From positions 125,697,518 to 125,761,517 of the forward strand of contig CM043968.1 of assembly GCA_014529385.2 (NCBI GenBank): a stretch of DNA of 64,000 bases, written 5' to 3'. Of the stretch, positions 1-10,522 are shown one piece after another. This stretch comes from Adiantum capillus-veneris. Taxonomy: Eukaryota > Streptophyta > Polypodiopsida > Polypodiales > Pteridaceae. The notes beneath the pieces were generated by a model. That model saw only the letters and a list, made by a program, of their open reading frames with translations. It had not been told where the DNA came from and searched no databases. How positions within the stretch are numbered: the stretch's first letter is position 1; each line of letters starts with the position of its first letter. The position numbers and the translations under genes were made by a program.

Positions 1-2562
1 GAGACAGATATGCAAATCAAGACATTGAGGTCAGATGGAGGGGGAGAGTACTTCTCCAATGATTTTTTAGATTTTCTACGAATGCATGGTATACGCAGGC
101 AGTTTACATGCAGATATACTCCACAACAGAATGGGGTCGTAGAAAGGAAAAACAGGCACATTGCAGAGGTTGCACGTGTATTGATAAATGAGAAGAACAT
201 CCCTCATCATTTCTGGGCTGAAGCCGTAAATACAGCTGTGTACATTATGAACAGGACACCTACAGCTGCGGTGCATGCTGTAACACCTGAGGAAAAGTTT
301 ATAGGTACAAAGCCTGATTTGGCACACTTGAAAGTGTTTGGCTGCATAGATTACGTGCATGTACCAGATGAGTTGCGTAGGAAATTGGATCCTAAAGCAG
401 AGAAATGTATTCTTGTGGGATATTCCCTTAAACAAAAGGGGTACAGGTGCTACAATCCTACTACACGAGAATTACGAGTGAGCAGAGATGTAGTCTTTCA
501 TGAGATGAGAAGCTGGTACAGTAATGCACATGGCACTATTGGGGCTGATGTAAAAGATGATATGGTTGTACAAAATGTGAGGCCACAGTCACAGGTTTTG
601 AGTGGACCACAAGAGTCCTCTTCTTGTGGCTCTGTTGAGAAACCATGGAATGGTAGACTACGTACGCAGGTTACTCCACCAACAGGTACAGGGAATGTAT
701 CACGAAAAGGAAAGGAAAAGGTTGATGAAACTCCCTATATGGCTGATGCATCATCAGGTTTTTCATATGTAGACATGGATTCAGATGGTTTTGAACAAAA
801 TCTTGATGAGGAATTTGGAATTCCGGCTGTCAGGACACCTGGTGTAAGGAAAGTACAAGAAGATGCTAGAGGGCAAAGGAGTGACCCAGGACCGCGCAGA
901 TCTAATAGAGTCAGAAATCCAGTTCAAAAATTGACTTATGATGGGTATTTAGCGCATCACCAAGCCTACATGGCTAAGGTGATACAGGATGTGGAGCCCA
1001 CATGTTTTGAGGATGCAGTTGGAAATGTGCATTGGGATGATGCAATGAATGAAGAGATGGCTGCATTGGAAGCAAACGACACATGGGAGGTGGTGCCATT
1101 GCCAAGTGGCAAGAAAGCTATTGGTTGTAAATGGGTGTATAAAACCAAGCATAAGGCTGATGGTAACATTGAGCGTCACAAGGCAAAGCTGGTCGCAAAG
1201 GGTTATGCACAGACGTATGGCATAGACTATGAGGAGACCTTTGCTCCAGTGGCAAAGATGACGACTGTGAGAGCTGTCATAGCAATGGCTGCATCTAGAG
1301 GATGGATTATGCATCAAATGGATGTAAAGAATGCCTTCTTGAATGGTGAGTTGCAAGAGGAAGTGTATATGGATCAGCCACCTGGTTATGTCGATCCAGG
1401 TTACCCAGATTATGTATGCAGACTTCTCAAAGCTTTGTATGGTTTGAAGCAGGGCTCTAGAGCATGGTATGACAGGATTGCCAAGTATCTTGTCAGTATT
1501 GGTTTTAGGAGAGCTCATGCTGATCATTCACTCTATGTACGTGAGAGTGATGTGGGGATTGTGGTCATTACCATATATGTAGATGACCTTATTATTGTTG
1601 GTGACAATGCTATGGAGATTGACCATGTGAAGAGTCTTCTCAAACAGGAGTTTGAAATGAAAGATTTAGGCGAGTTGCGCTACTTTCTTGGCATTGAGGT
1701 GATCAGGACTCTAGAGGGTGTATGGCTATCACAGAGACAGTATGCTTTGGACATGTTGTCAAAGTATGGTATGGCTGATTGTAAGCCGATTTCTATTCCC
1801 TTGGATGTGAATGCAAAGCTGAGTGCAGAGAAGGGTGATGTTGTTGAGGATGTCAACATGTACAGGAAGATTGTGGGTAGTCTAATCTACTTGACTATCA
1901 CAAGGCCAGACTTGAGCTACACAGTAGGCTTGGAGAGTCAGTTCATGCAGCTTCCGAGGAAGCCACATTTGGATGGAGTACGACACACACTTAGGTATGT
2001 GCAAGGTACTCTTGACTACGCATTGTTCTATGCAGCAGATGCACCATTAGCATTGTATGGGTATACAGATGCAGATTGGGCAGGTAGCATTGTTGATAGG
2101 AGATCTACGAGTGGCTTCATGTTCTCTTTTGGGAGTGCTGCTGTTACTTGGAGCAGCAAAAAGCAGCCTACGGTTGCTTTATCGAGCACAGAGGCCGAGT
2201 ACAGAGGTGCAGTAGTTGCGGCGTGCGAGGTAGCTTGGCTACGCACATTACTTGAGGACTTGGGAGTGCAGGTGGACCATCAGATTTTCATCCATTGTGA
2301 CAACCTCAGCAGCATGCAGTTGGCTAGGAACCCAGTGTTCCATGCCAGGACCAAACACATAGAGGTCCATTACCACTACGTTCGAGAGCGAGTGTTGGCC
2401 GGCGACATCGACTTGGTCTACGTTAGCACAGAGGAGCAGATAGCGGATATCTTTACCAAGGCCCTCGAAACTGAGAAGCTTCGACGTTTCCGGACTATGC
2501 TTGGACTCTGCGACATGCAGAGCTCGAGGGGGAGTGTTGAGATGTCGAGCTCTACACCTTGA
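1..2562 (+). CDS. copia pol: integrase C-terminal part, reverse transcriptase, RNase H (5' partial)
   Basis: The frame is open from base 1; the first Met is at 10, so the true start is outside the window. Numbering from that Met: integrase core with D9 (SDGGGEY) and E45 (NGVVERKNR), exactly 35 residues apart as in DD35E integrases; RT about 350-620 with KWVYKTK, the DVKNAFLNGEL motif and catalytic YVDDL at 523-527; RNase H about 690-830 with ADWAGS, RRSTSGF and STEAEY; and a tail with KHIEVHYHYVRE and ADIFTKAL typical of plant copia. The product would copy element RNA into cDNA and integrate it. No stop or frameshift interrupts 850 codons. The stop (2560-2562) lies 28 bases inside the 3' LTR, so the last residues are LTR-encoded. 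I see no missing catalytic residue, so this copy may be young. Confidence 0.93.
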   Translation, partial: ETDMQIKTLRSDGGGEYFSNDFLDFLRMHGIRRQFTCRYTPQQNGVVERKNRHIAEVARVLINEKNIPHHFWAEAVNTAVYIMNRTPTAAVHAVTPEEKFIGTKPDLAHLKVFGCIDYVHVPDELRRKLDPKAEKCILVGYSLKQKGYRCYNPTTRELRVSRDVVFHEMRSWYSNAHGTIGADVKDDMVVQNVRPQSQVLSGPQESSSCGSVEKPWNGRLRTQVTPPTGTGNVSRKGKEKVDETPYMADASSGFSYVDMDSDGFEQNLDEEFGIPAVRTPGVRKVQEDARGQRSDPGPRRSNRVRNPVQKLTYDGYLAHHQAYMAKVIQDVEPTCFEDAVGNVHWDDAMNEEMAALEANDTWEVVPLPSGKKAIGCKWVYKTKHKADGNIERHKAKLVAKGYAQTYGIDYEETFAPVAKMTTVRAVIAMAASRGWIMHQMDVKNAFLNGELQEEVYMDQPPGYVDPGYPDYVCRLLKALYGLKQGSRAWYDRIAKYLVSIGFRRAHADHSLYVRESDVGIVVITIYVDDLIIVGDNAMEIDHVKSLLKQEFEMKDLGELRYFLGIEVIRTLEGVWLSQRQYALDMLSKYGMADCKPISIPLDVNAKLSAEKGDVVEDVNMYRKIVGSLIYLTITRPDLSYTVGLESQFMQLPRKPHLDGVRHTLRYVQGTLDYALFYAADAPLALYGYTDADWAGSIVDRRSTSGFMFSFGSAAVTWSSKKQPTVALSSTEAEYRGAVVAACEVAWLRTLLEDLGVQVDHQIFIHCDNLSSMQLARNPVFHARTKHIEVHYHYVRERVLAGDIDLVYVSTEEQIADIFTKALETEKLRRFRTMLGLCDMQSSRGSVEMSSSTP
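2526..2534 (+). other. polypurine tract of copia element
   Basis: GAGGGGGAG directly precedes the LTR's TGTTGAG. This is the expected primer site for plus-strand DNA synthesis. It lies inside the last codons of pol. Confidence 0.8.
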
Positions 2563-2868
2563 GCTGGCATCCACTACGGGTCTTGGCCGCTTACGGCATT
2601 TACTCACTGGCGCGTTAGGTGACCGGCACGGAGGATCTCTGCCAGTGATTCTACAGCTGGACTACACTTATAGTGCCAGCCTAGTACGCTTCTAGCGAGT
2701 TCACACTTAGTGACCGCATGTACATATGTGCTACTTTTCAACTTTAGCACTTAGTCATTTTGTACTCTCTTTTCTGTGAAGAAGAAGAAGCTTTCCATCT
2801 CTATGTGCTTTGTGCTTGTCTTGTGAATCTCTCTTGCATCCTCATTCTTTACACGTCCATTCTCAACA
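2535..2868 (+). repeat. copia 3' LTR (334 bp)
   Basis: Starts TGTTGAG directly after the polypurine tract and ends CTCAACA, a perfect 7 bp inverted terminal repeat with the canonical TG...CA. The length suits plant copia LTRs. A GAAGAAGAAG run sits near 2780. The other LTR is outside the window, so divergence and age cannot be judged. Confidence 0.88.
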
Positions 2869-3853
2869 CTCATCACAATCATGCCGTTTCGGTATCGAAA
2901 CGGATCCGGAATGTCACGAAACTTAAGGAGAGGTATCACAACACTTATGGGCTCAATCCTACCAAGTTCTGTCACCATCTGGTAAGGTACATAAATGACG
3001 ATCCATCACAAAAAATGTGTAGAAAACTGAAACAGAAGTACTTGGAAAGATCCTCCTTAAGCATAAGAACACTCATCCATGGTCAAAACATAAAAAAACA
3101 ACCATTTTATCTCCCAAATCAATGCATTTAGCTCACAAACGACTCGGCGCGAGCCACAAAAGAATTGGAAATGATTACAGTTAGATCAAAGAGCAAGAGA
3201 CAAGGAACACAATGTACTATTCGGAATAGAATTCTGATTACCCGTTCAGGAGAAATGATGATTACAAATTGTAGTCACAAGAAGCTTTAGCAGCGCACAT
3301 TTTCTTCTCCAAGCTAATGATAATAATCCTTTCAAAACTAAGGGTTTTGACTTTAAAAGTTATGGGGCTTTCCCATGGCCATCCGACCTCTTACAAGGGG
3401 TAGACTCAGAGACAATAAAAAGGAGTATGGTCTAATCTTGCTATGATTACAACTCATTTTAGGCAGAATTACAGGTTTTTTTCCAAAAAAATAGAGCGTC
3501 CACCAAATTTGGTGTGCATACGCCTACTCGCTTGTATCCACCAAACATTCTCTCACCCACACAAAAATGTTGCTGCTAAATTTCCTCTCCCAACCTACTG
3601 ATGCTTCCATCCATGGGTAGCCATCCACCTTGAGAGAGTGAGAAGGCTGCTATTGTTGAATGTCCTACGACCATATTTGAGCCACACCAATGTGGGATAG
3701 AATAGACAAGAGCTTTGCCCTTTTGAAGGTTGGAGCATGCTGGTTGCAGTTTTTGAGTGCATTCGCATAAAGCCAGGTAGACATTGAGACAGATGGATCT
3801 GCAAGCCATGCTTGCTTGCTTCAAGAGAAGGAGAGATTGCTGAACAACATGTA

Positions 3854-3855
<2 letters not shown>
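2869..3855. other. no gene recognised
   Basis: About 1 kb with many stops in all frames. An open stretch at 2760-3131 starts in the copia LTR and resembles no family I know. The 3576-3840 part is open on the minus strand in two frames but has no motif. It may be old repeat debris. Confidence 0.5.

Positions 3856-3934
<79 letters not shown>
3856..3934 (+). repeat. (GA)n microsatellite, 79 bp
   Basis: An uninterrupted GA dinucleotide tract of about 39 units. Read on the other strand it gives a spurious Ser-Leu repeat ORF, which is not a gene. Unlike the tracts at 4346 and 5583 it is not inside a recognisable LTR. Confidence 0.98.
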
Positions 3935-3936
<2 letters not shown>

Positions 3937-4226
3937 GCTCAACTAGAGCAGAATGCATGAAAGGTATACTGACATACATTTCAAGAAATTGTTAAAGTGG
4001 TTGGAGCCAACGTTTCAAAAAAATAAACATAAAGTGTAGTCTCATAGGAACATCTTCAAAAGTGTTGTTAACCATCGGCGTCCACTTCTAGTAGTGATGG
4101 GCCGCGGGCTTGTCGATCCAATAGGACAAGGGTAAGAGTGATCACCAATGAGAGACGCACTCTAATTGGAAAATTCAAGGGCTAGTTGGCTAAGCATGGG
4201 CTCCCAAGTGTGAATGGGCGAGCTCA

Positions 4227-4234
4227 TATAAAAG
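4227..4234 (+). promoter_or_regulatory. TATA box of LTR copy A
   Basis: TATAAAAG lies in the same place in all three LTR copies (also 5465-5472 and, inverted, 29301-29308), about 160 bp from the LTR start. This is the expected place for the element's RNA polymerase II promoter, with transcription starting shortly downstream. The start site is inferred. Confidence 0.65.
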
Positions 4235-4341
4235 TCACCTAAACCTAAAAATCACTCATTCTCTCATTTGTGCAATTGAAGAGTGCTCTTGCTCCATCTC
4301 CATCTTCTTCTTCATCTCCTTATGTGTGTATGTGTATGTGT

Positions 4342-4345
<4 letters not shown>

Positions 4346-4404
<59 letters not shown>
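4346..4404 (+). repeat. (GA)n microsatellite inside LTR copy A, 59 bp
   Basis: The GA tract follows a TGTGTATGTG stretch about 110 bp downstream of the TATA box, so it would lie in the transcribed leader. The same position holds GA or CT tracts in the other two LTR copies with different lengths. Confidence 0.97.
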
Positions 4405-4406
<2 letters not shown>

Positions 4407-4535
4407 ATTGGGCATTGCAATGGCACGACAACGGCGAGGCGGTTGAGCGCAGCACGGCGGTAGCTCCCTCTTCTTCGCGACAAGGAATCCTCTACAAAGG
4501 CGTGCTTTGACACGTGCAACAAACGTGCACATTTT

Positions 4536-4553
4536 TGGCCTCGCTATCGGGGA
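4536..4553 (+). other. Degraded primer-binding site (tRNA-Asp type)
   Basis: The sequence starts TGG four bases after the LTR end and matches 13 of 18 positions of the intact tRNA-Asp site at 20280-20297, including the final CGGGGA. It marks copy A as the 5' LTR. Confidence 0.55.
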
Positions 4554-5295
4554 AATGCCATGCACTAAGCTCCAATAGCACTCTATGCTTCTTTGTGGTG
4601 CACTATGAAATGTAAGAAAGGTAGAGAAATAAGGTGTGTGGCTTGTTGAGAAGGATTTGTGACCTTTGTTTTTGGTGGAGTGTACTATTTTCTGTTAATA
4701 AGGTGTTAGCTTTTGTGTTGCAATGTACTGTGTTTCTGTTGATAAGGTGTTAGCTTTAAGGTATTAGATCTATAAGGTACATTAAGTAGACTTGTTAGTT
4801 AATTAGTTGCTGTAGTATTGTGTTAGTGTGTAATAGTAGCTCTATTAGTTGCAAGTAGGTAGGTTAGGTGTGTGTGTACTCGCGTGCGGAGAGCGGCCGC
4901 GACGACCTTTTCCCAAAAAAAAAGGACAAAAAAAGAGAGAAAGCAAATAGCACAAACTTCCTTGTATTTTAAAATCTTTAGTGAACATTTTTTAATTAAT
5001 GTTGGTCAATCTAGTACTTACTTTAGCCCTAGATCTTGTGTACTTCTCTTAGAGTCAACCTAATTGACCTTAACTCAATTGCATTTCATTCAGGTACTAC
5101 GCTTGTTCTAGTGGGCAATGTTACAAATTCATGGTTTTTTGGCATTTCCTAAAATATCATGTATGCAACTTACTTATTGCATGCCTGCACATGCTGCCTT
5201 TGAGCTTTCATAATGTTGTTTTTCTTCTGCTTACAGGTACTCCTATTGTGGATCCCAATGCTGCACTGTTATTTTTCGAGGGCGAAATCTACATC
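4554..5295 (+). other. Internal remnant of the short element
   Basis: No gag or pol motif is visible. It has runs such as CTTACAGGT and TTCAGGT that resemble splice acceptors, but no supported exon. The final part is open into the LTR and ends with the peptide EIYIRKGG, also encoded just before the LTR of element C (GIYIRKG), so this end is conserved between copies. Confidence 0.55.
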
Positions 5296-5306
5296 AGGAA
5301 GGGGGG
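5296..5306 (+). other. Polypurine tract before LTR copy B
   Basis: AGGAAGGGGGG followed by CA and the LTR start. The flank ATCTACATCAGGAAG is shared with element C on the other strand, confirming it as the element's 3' internal end. Confidence 0.75.
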
Positions 5307-5464
5307 CATGTTAACCACCGGCGTCCACTTCTAGTCATGGGCCGGGCTTGTCGGTCCAATAGGAAAAGGGTAAGAGTGATCGCTGATGAGAGGCGCACTC
5401 TAACTGGAGCATTCAAGGGTTAGTTGGCTAAGCATGGATGCCCAAGTGTGACTGAACGAGCTCA

Positions 5465-5472
5465 TATAAAAG
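5465..5472 (+). promoter_or_regulatory. TATA box of LTR copy B
   Basis: TATAAAAG at the same offset from the LTR start as in copy A, within the shared context GCTCATATAAAAG. Confidence 0.6.
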
Positions 5473-5580
5473 TAACATAAACCTAAAAATCACTCATTCT
5501 CTCATTTGTGCAATTGAAGAGTACTCTTGCTCCATCTCCATCTTCTTCTTCATCTCCTTGTGTGTGTGTGTGTGTATGCG

Positions 5581-5582
<2 letters not shown>

Positions 5583-5665
<83 letters not shown>
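5583..5665 (+). repeat. (GA)n microsatellite inside LTR copy B, 83 bp
   Basis: GA tract in the same LTR position as at 4346, preceded by a (TG)n run. Open frames here encode only Arg-Glu or Ser-Leu repeats and are not genes. Confidence 0.97.
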
Positions 5666-5666
<1 letters not shown>

Positions 5667-5891
5667 ATTGCAACGACATGACGGCGGCGAGGTGGTTGAG
5701 CGCGACATGACGGTAGCTCCCTCTTCTTCGCGGCGAGGAATCCTCCACGAAGGCGAGCGTAGGGTGGTGAGTGACATACCCTTGCTCTCTTGAGCTTGCT
5801 AGATTAGTCTGGTTGTGTGTTGCTGCCATTTGTGGCTTGCACACAGTGCACTGAAAGTCGCTTGCTTCCACACATGCGATAAGCGCGCACA

Positions 5892-6240
5892 GCATGCATC
5901 TAGAGCTAGATGATGTGCTCTACGAAAGATGTTTGACAGACATTGCATGTGGACCTGTGAAATGTTGATTGTGGATGCACACTTGATTGGGGAAACACTA
6001 TTCTAACAGTACACATCTTGATTTTTTGATTTATATTTTGATGTACATGGTAGCCATATGCCATTGACATGGCATTTTGGTGTGCTCCATATATTTCATT
6101 GGATGTTTCTTTTGTGTTTGTTTGGTACATGATGGACACATGACGTGGAGCTGACTTTGATTGTGCTTTCCTATGTAGTTGTATTATGCTGACACCATTG
6201 GCTTGTGTGTTGATTTATGTGAGATAACAAAGTTATTTAA
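5892..6240. other. no gene recognised
   Basis: About 350 bp of AT-rich sequence between LTR copy B and a decayed pol. It may be the lost 5' part of the chromovirus, but no gag or protease motif is visible. Confidence 0.5.
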
Positions 6241-7104
6241 ATAGTGGAAATAAGAGGTTATGTAAAGAAAATCCCATGTGGGAGCTCTAGAAAGGGTGTA
6301 CAATTTTTTTATAGAAGAGGTCTCCATACAAAGGAGACTCTGGTAAAAAAAATTCGAATCAAGTTTTATGTGCAGGCTTGTAAACACACAGAAATGGTGC
6401 TTTTTGTAAAAATTTTAGTGAAGAACAAAGGTGGTAGTATAAACATGTGCGAAGACTATCATGGTCTACACATGCTAGCTATCAAGAATAAGTATCTCTT
6501 GCGAAGGGTAGACAAGTTGTTTGATAAAATCATACATGCACGCTATTTTACAAAAATAGATATGTGGTCTAGATATCATCAAGTAAGAATTAGACTTGCC
6601 TAAAACTTCTTTTCGAACAAGGTTTGGACATTGAAAGTTTTTGGTTATGCCTTTTGTTTAGCCAATGCTCTAGCTACTTTCATGAAACTAATGGATAATG
6701 TTTAGACAATGTATGTGAAAAGTTTTTCATTATCTTTCGCTCGGTGACATTTAGACTATAGTGCATCTAAGGATGAGCACTTACAACATCTGAAGCGGGT
6801 GTTTGATCTTCTTAGGCAACACAAATTATATGCCAAAGAGCCCAAGTGTGATATTTTGAAGAAAGAAATTCAATATTTGGGGCATACAATTCCTTATGTA
6901 GGTATTCATCTGGATCATTCAAAAGTGAAAGCCATTCATAAATGGACTCATCCTAAAACTTTGGAAGTGCTCCAAATTTTTTCTCGATTTGTAGGCCTTT
7001 ACAGAAAGTTTGTTAAAAACTATGTGAAAATCGATGTTCCTATGGTGGACCAATTGAAAGCCAAGGGAAAAACATTTCATTGGAGAGATGATCAACAACT
7101 TTAA
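6241..7104 (+). pseudogene. Ty3/gypsy chromovirus reverse transcriptase (decayed)
   Basis: Pieces align in order with a gypsy RT: VLFVKILVKNKGGSINMCEDY (usually VLFVKKKDGSWRMCVDY), the TIKNKYPLP-like IKNKYLLRR, and KIDMWSRYHQVRI with the first catalytic Asp. After a stop at 6601-6603 the frame is broken; the thumb region is clear at 6799-7104 with KCDILKKEIQYLGH and the connection motif GLYRKFVKNY. The YxDD box is not recognisable in the damaged 6660-6790 stretch. RNase H appears mostly deleted downstream. It is inactive. Confidence 0.85.
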
Positions 7105-7379
7105 GAGTAGTGAGTTTTTCGATTCTCATAAGCACAAATGTGAGCATGATGATGCATACTCCAAGGTGTTGAATCATTTCAAAAAGAGGGAACCTTCTCA
7201 CTCCAATTCTGGTAGTGCATTTACTTGACTAGACGGAAGAACATTTTCCAATAAATATGGATACCTACCCCACAGGGGGAGTGTTTGTGTACCAACTAAC
7301 ACACACATTTAGCACCAAATTCTTTATGAACGTCATGATAGTCCAAGTGCAAGGAACTTGGGCATAAAGAAGACTTGTG

Positions 7380-7983
7380 CATTCCTAAGATGACACTTTT
7401 GATAGACCTGTTTACATGGCCATGTTCAAGACTATGTCTTGTAGTGCCAAAAATGTCAGGTTAACAAATAGAGTGACCAAAGGCAAGAGTCCTCTTGCAT
7501 CCTTTGACGATTCCCAATTGCAAATGGGTAATTACTTCTATGGATTTTTTAATGGGTGTACCAACATTTGTATGAGGTAATCACTCGATATGGGTGATTG
7601 TAGGTAAGTTTATTAAAGTATGTAAGTTTATTTCAGCCAAGTCCACCATTAAAACAACTGAGTTAGCCAAGTTATTTTTTAATAATATTAATAGACTCTA
7701 TGGCTTGCCTAGGAGTATTGTCAGTGATCATGATCCCAAGTTTAGCAGGCACTTCTAGAGGCCCGCCTTTAAATGATTGGCAACACAACTCAATCTCAGT
7801 ATTGCAGATCATCCACAGATGGATAGTCAAACTAAGCGAGTTAACCAAGTGCTAAAGGATATGCTACGAGCATACATTAGCAAAAGGCAATTAAATTGGG
7901 AGGATTATCTCCGTATTTTGAAATTTGCTTATAATAGTGCAAAGTATGTTACTACTCAATTCAGTCCATTCATGATTTTGTAA
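7380..7983 (+). pseudogene. Chromovirus integrase core (decayed)
   Basis: Several frames together show the tail of a zinc domain (CQKCQVNK, near 7440), a core block around 7530-7750 with KLFFNNINRLYGLPRSIVSD, and, at 7777-7983, DHPQMDSQTKRVNQVL, which holds the third-residue region of the DDE triad. The usual DGQTERVNQ has become DSQTKRVNQ, so the catalytic Glu is Lys. The frame is broken by stops at about 7578 and 7757. Confidence 0.82.
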
Positions 7984-7986
7984 TTT

Positions 7987-8540
7987 TTGCAACCTAGGTC
8001 ACCAATTACGGCGGGGTTGGCTATAGAAAAAATCATCAAGTCGAGGATTTTATCCAAGATCATATGGATATGCTCAAGATTGCTCATAAATTTTGACAAG
8101 CACAAGATAGATAGCAGAAGTCTGCTGATGAGAAACGTTGAAAAGTCACTTTCATGGAAGGTGAAGAGGTATTCTTATGTGTTCTAGAATGTTTCGAAAG
8201 TCTAAAAATTGATCCCATACACAAGTGATGTCCTAGATATTATGGCCCATTCAAAATACGCAAGCGTGCACACTTGTATTCATCCATTTTTAAAGTTAAT
8301 TCATTTATATAAATGCTTGCATAGGGATGACAATGTAGTGGATCAACATGTTCTGGTTTATTTCATTGAACCTCCCATGAATTCTTGACTATCATGATTT
8401 ATGTACTCATCACCATGTACGTCGATAAGCATTCGTTAAGTGGAAAGATAGACTTGAAGAAGGATCCACTTGGGAAAACATTAGTGTTCTTAAGAAGAAA
8501 TATTGCACGTTTGTTTTTGAGGATTCTTCAAGGGGAGGGG
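7987..8540 (+). pseudogene. Integrase C-terminus and chromodomain remnant
   Basis: At 8415-8540 one frame reads AFVKWKDRLEEGSTWENI, closely matching the chromodomain pattern LVKWKGLPEEEATWE in plant chromoviruses, which are thought to use it to target heterochromatin. Between 8000 and 8300 fragments of the integrase C-terminus appear in shifting frames, including PRYYGPFKI. The domain ends at a polypurine tract, as expected for the end of pol. Confidence 0.78.
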
Positions 8541-8543
8541 TAA
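8530..8543 (+). other. Polypurine tract of chromovirus
   Basis: AAGGGGAGGGGTAA lies right after the chromodomain and before TGTGAGG, the classic GGGGAGGGGTAATGT arrangement of plant chromoviruses. Confidence 0.7.
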
Positions 8544-8700
8544 TGTGAGGCCAAGGGTAGCAAGGCTACGGTCATGGCCTAGTGGGAGCTAGCACGGGGA
8601 CTCTCTAGTATAAACAAGAGAGGATCAATGGGTGGAAGAGTGAGCTTCCTATTTTTAGTGGTCCCAAAAGATACCTCTTCCTTGGTGAGCCTAGGTTTTT
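8544..8700 (+). repeat. Start of chromovirus 3' LTR (right end not located)
   Basis: The LTR begins TGTGAGGCC after the polypurine tract. No second copy lies in the window, so I cannot place its end; 8700 is a nominal limit. It may run several hundred bases further. Confidence 0.55.
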
Positions 8701-10522
8701 GCTTCCTTTCTACATTGTTTCTTACATCTAGCACATTTAATCTACTATTGGTGCTAGCTCTTACTTTTTCTTAGATCCTAGATCTGGCTTAAATTGGACT
8801 CAAGCCTTGATATGGTAATGCATTGTTGGGTTGGACACATCCACATGCCCTGGATGCCTTTATATATTACACCCTCATAGCATTGTGATGCACCCAAAGA
8901 GACTGGTTTTTTATTCTAAAATTTTAACATGAGTGCTACATGTGAACTTCCCTATGGTGATGCCTCATGAATTGGAATGATTTGTCTCTCTCTAGAAATG
9001 TTAATCATTTGATTATGATAACTTAGCTAGCACTTATTTGATTTGTTATGGTATCTAGATACTTGAGAAAGCTTGAAGGTACACTAATTGTATAATAGTT
9101 TGATGACCTTTGGTGATACTAGTTCTTAGATTTCTTTATTGTGATGTATTCTAGCTTTGGTAGAGCATGGTTGTGGGATCTAATTCATTTGCCTAGCTGT
9201 TGCTTTCTTTAAAAATTTACTTAAACTTGTTTGGCCTTTAATAAATTCCTTATCGGCCTTGGGAAACCCAATTTGACTGGTGATGATAATTTGATTCTTT
9301 GGTTTTTAGTAGCATCTTGAATAGTTTGGTTTCTAATGGTGAAAAGGCATGGGTATAGCTAAAAAGGGAATGGCTAGTAGGGTTTCTTTCTGTGTTTTTC
9401 ATACTTATATGAAACTATTTATGTCTATTCTATATCAAAGCTATACGTGGATTTTAATTTGACATTTTAGCCCCTGTTTGGAGGTTGATTTCCTATAAAC
9501 GGTATGATATCTCTCCTAGCTGATTGGATCTAGGCTCCCTCATCTTGATTGGGTTGCTCTGATATTCACATTATCTACCTACTTTTTGAACAGGGGCTTG
9601 ATAATTAATCTTATGTATTACTGGCTCTTAGAACTAGGATTACTCTTTTGCAATACCATATTCCTGAGACTTTTCTATGTTGGATGGAGTTCATTGTCTT
9701 TGATGTTACATAAATTTGTCTTTACAAGTTGTGTCACTTTCACTTGGAGAGTGTGTTTAAATAGAAAAACTATACTTACCCTCAAAGATTTTGACTTATA
9801 AAATTTACCTCTTTGATTATCATGCGTATACTAACTTAAGACTAGTTTTTTGTGTCTCCTGTTTGCTTTGGGCTCTATTTTGTTATTTCTTTTGCTTATT
9901 ATGGAAGGTTAAGAATGGGATAATTTTTTCCTCTTACTAGCTTGAGAATTCTGTATTCCAATTTGGAAATGATTTGACCAATTCTTTTCTTTTCTATAAT
10001 AGATTTAAATTATGGAATATTTATGATTGGAAGCTCATTGCCTTACTGCTGCATAGGATATGATAGCTAGGATAGCTTTTTTAGTAATAACTTCCCTCTT
10101 TGCTTTTTCTTTAGTTATATTGAATGTTTTCCTATTTGGACTGACCACTTTGCATCCCTTTTTCTCACTAAATTTCTCTTGATTATATGGTAGTCTTTTT
10201 GTGATACACCAAATATAGGTTTACTATATCTTACCAAGCTGAATTGTGCTAAAATTTTGGGAGTCTTCAATATGCCTTTTGATTCTCTCACTATTTTTGG
10301 TTAATTTCAAGCATCTGCACAATACCTCTCTTCTTGACTTTTTGAGCTTTCATATTTAGATGCTTACATAAACTTTTCCTTTTTTGCTACCTTTTGTTAG
10401 GAGCTTAAGCCTTGCTAGTATTAAACATCCTTTTTTGGTTGACCTCAAGAGTGCTAACACATGGTTTTCTCCTTTCATAAGATTACATCTAGGACTTTTG
10501 AACACTCTTTTCTAACCTTGCT
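8701..10522. other. no gene recognised (AT-rich)
   Basis: About 1.8 kb of AT-rich sequence with short frames only. The 71-codon frame at 9586-9801 has no motif. Part of this may be the rest of the chromovirus LTR. Confidence 0.5.

Larger units (their letters stand above)
1..2868 (+). mobile_element. Ty1/copia retrotransposon, 3' part (cut by window edge)
   Basis: The segment holds the 3' half of a copia polyprotein, a polypurine tract and a complete 3' LTR. The domain order integrase, then RT, then RNase H is the copia order; in gypsy elements integrase comes last. The 5' LTR, gag, protease and integrase N-terminus lie outside the window. The five bases after the LTR (2869-2873, CTCAT) are the candidate target duplication but cannot be matched without the left end. 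This is the least decayed element in the window. Confidence 0.95.
4066..4531 (+). repeat. LTR copy A (5' LTR, 466 bp)
   Basis: Starts TGTTAACC and ends GTGCACA. It aligns along its length with 5309-5891 and, inverted, 28920-29506, but lacks about 110 bp near the 3' end that those copies have. It carries a TATA box, a GA microsatellite and a conserved GCGAGGCGGTTGAGCG block. Confidence 0.85.
4066..5891 (+). mobile_element. Short two-LTR retroelement, internally deleted (1.8 kb)
   Basis: Two same-strand copies of one LTR (4066-4531 and 5309-5891) flank only 777 bp. A degraded tRNA-Asp primer site follows the first and a polypurine tract precedes the second, so the order LTR-PBS-internal-PPT-LTR is complete. 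No gag or pol is left, so the element is non-autonomous. The flanking five bases (AGTGT left, GCATG right) do not match, which suggests recombination between copies or decay of the duplication. The same LTR recurs inverted at 28920-29506 as the 3' LTR of element C, likely a longer relative. Confidence 0.75.
5309..5891 (+). repeat. LTR copy B (3' LTR, 583 bp)
   Basis: Starts TGTTAACC after the polypurine tract and ends CGCGCACA, the same end as copies A and C. TATAAAAG is at 5465-5472. Length is close to copy C (587 bp) despite a much longer GA tract. Confidence 0.85.

Noticed and set aside
949-1527. 192-codon minus-strand ORF under the copia RT
   Set aside because: It is the antisense shadow of a conserved RT frame.
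4900-5310. Host exons with splice acceptors (TTCAGGT, CTTACAGGT) in the short element
   Set aside because: No matching donors or coherent frame; the region is bounded by LTR, primer site and polypurine tract.
3595-5895. ORFs of Ser-Leu or Arg-Glu repeats across the GA tracts (also at 14.0, 29.0 and 40.5 kb)
   Set aside because: They are read-through of (GA)n or (CT)n microsatellites and appear in several frames on both strands with no other protein features.
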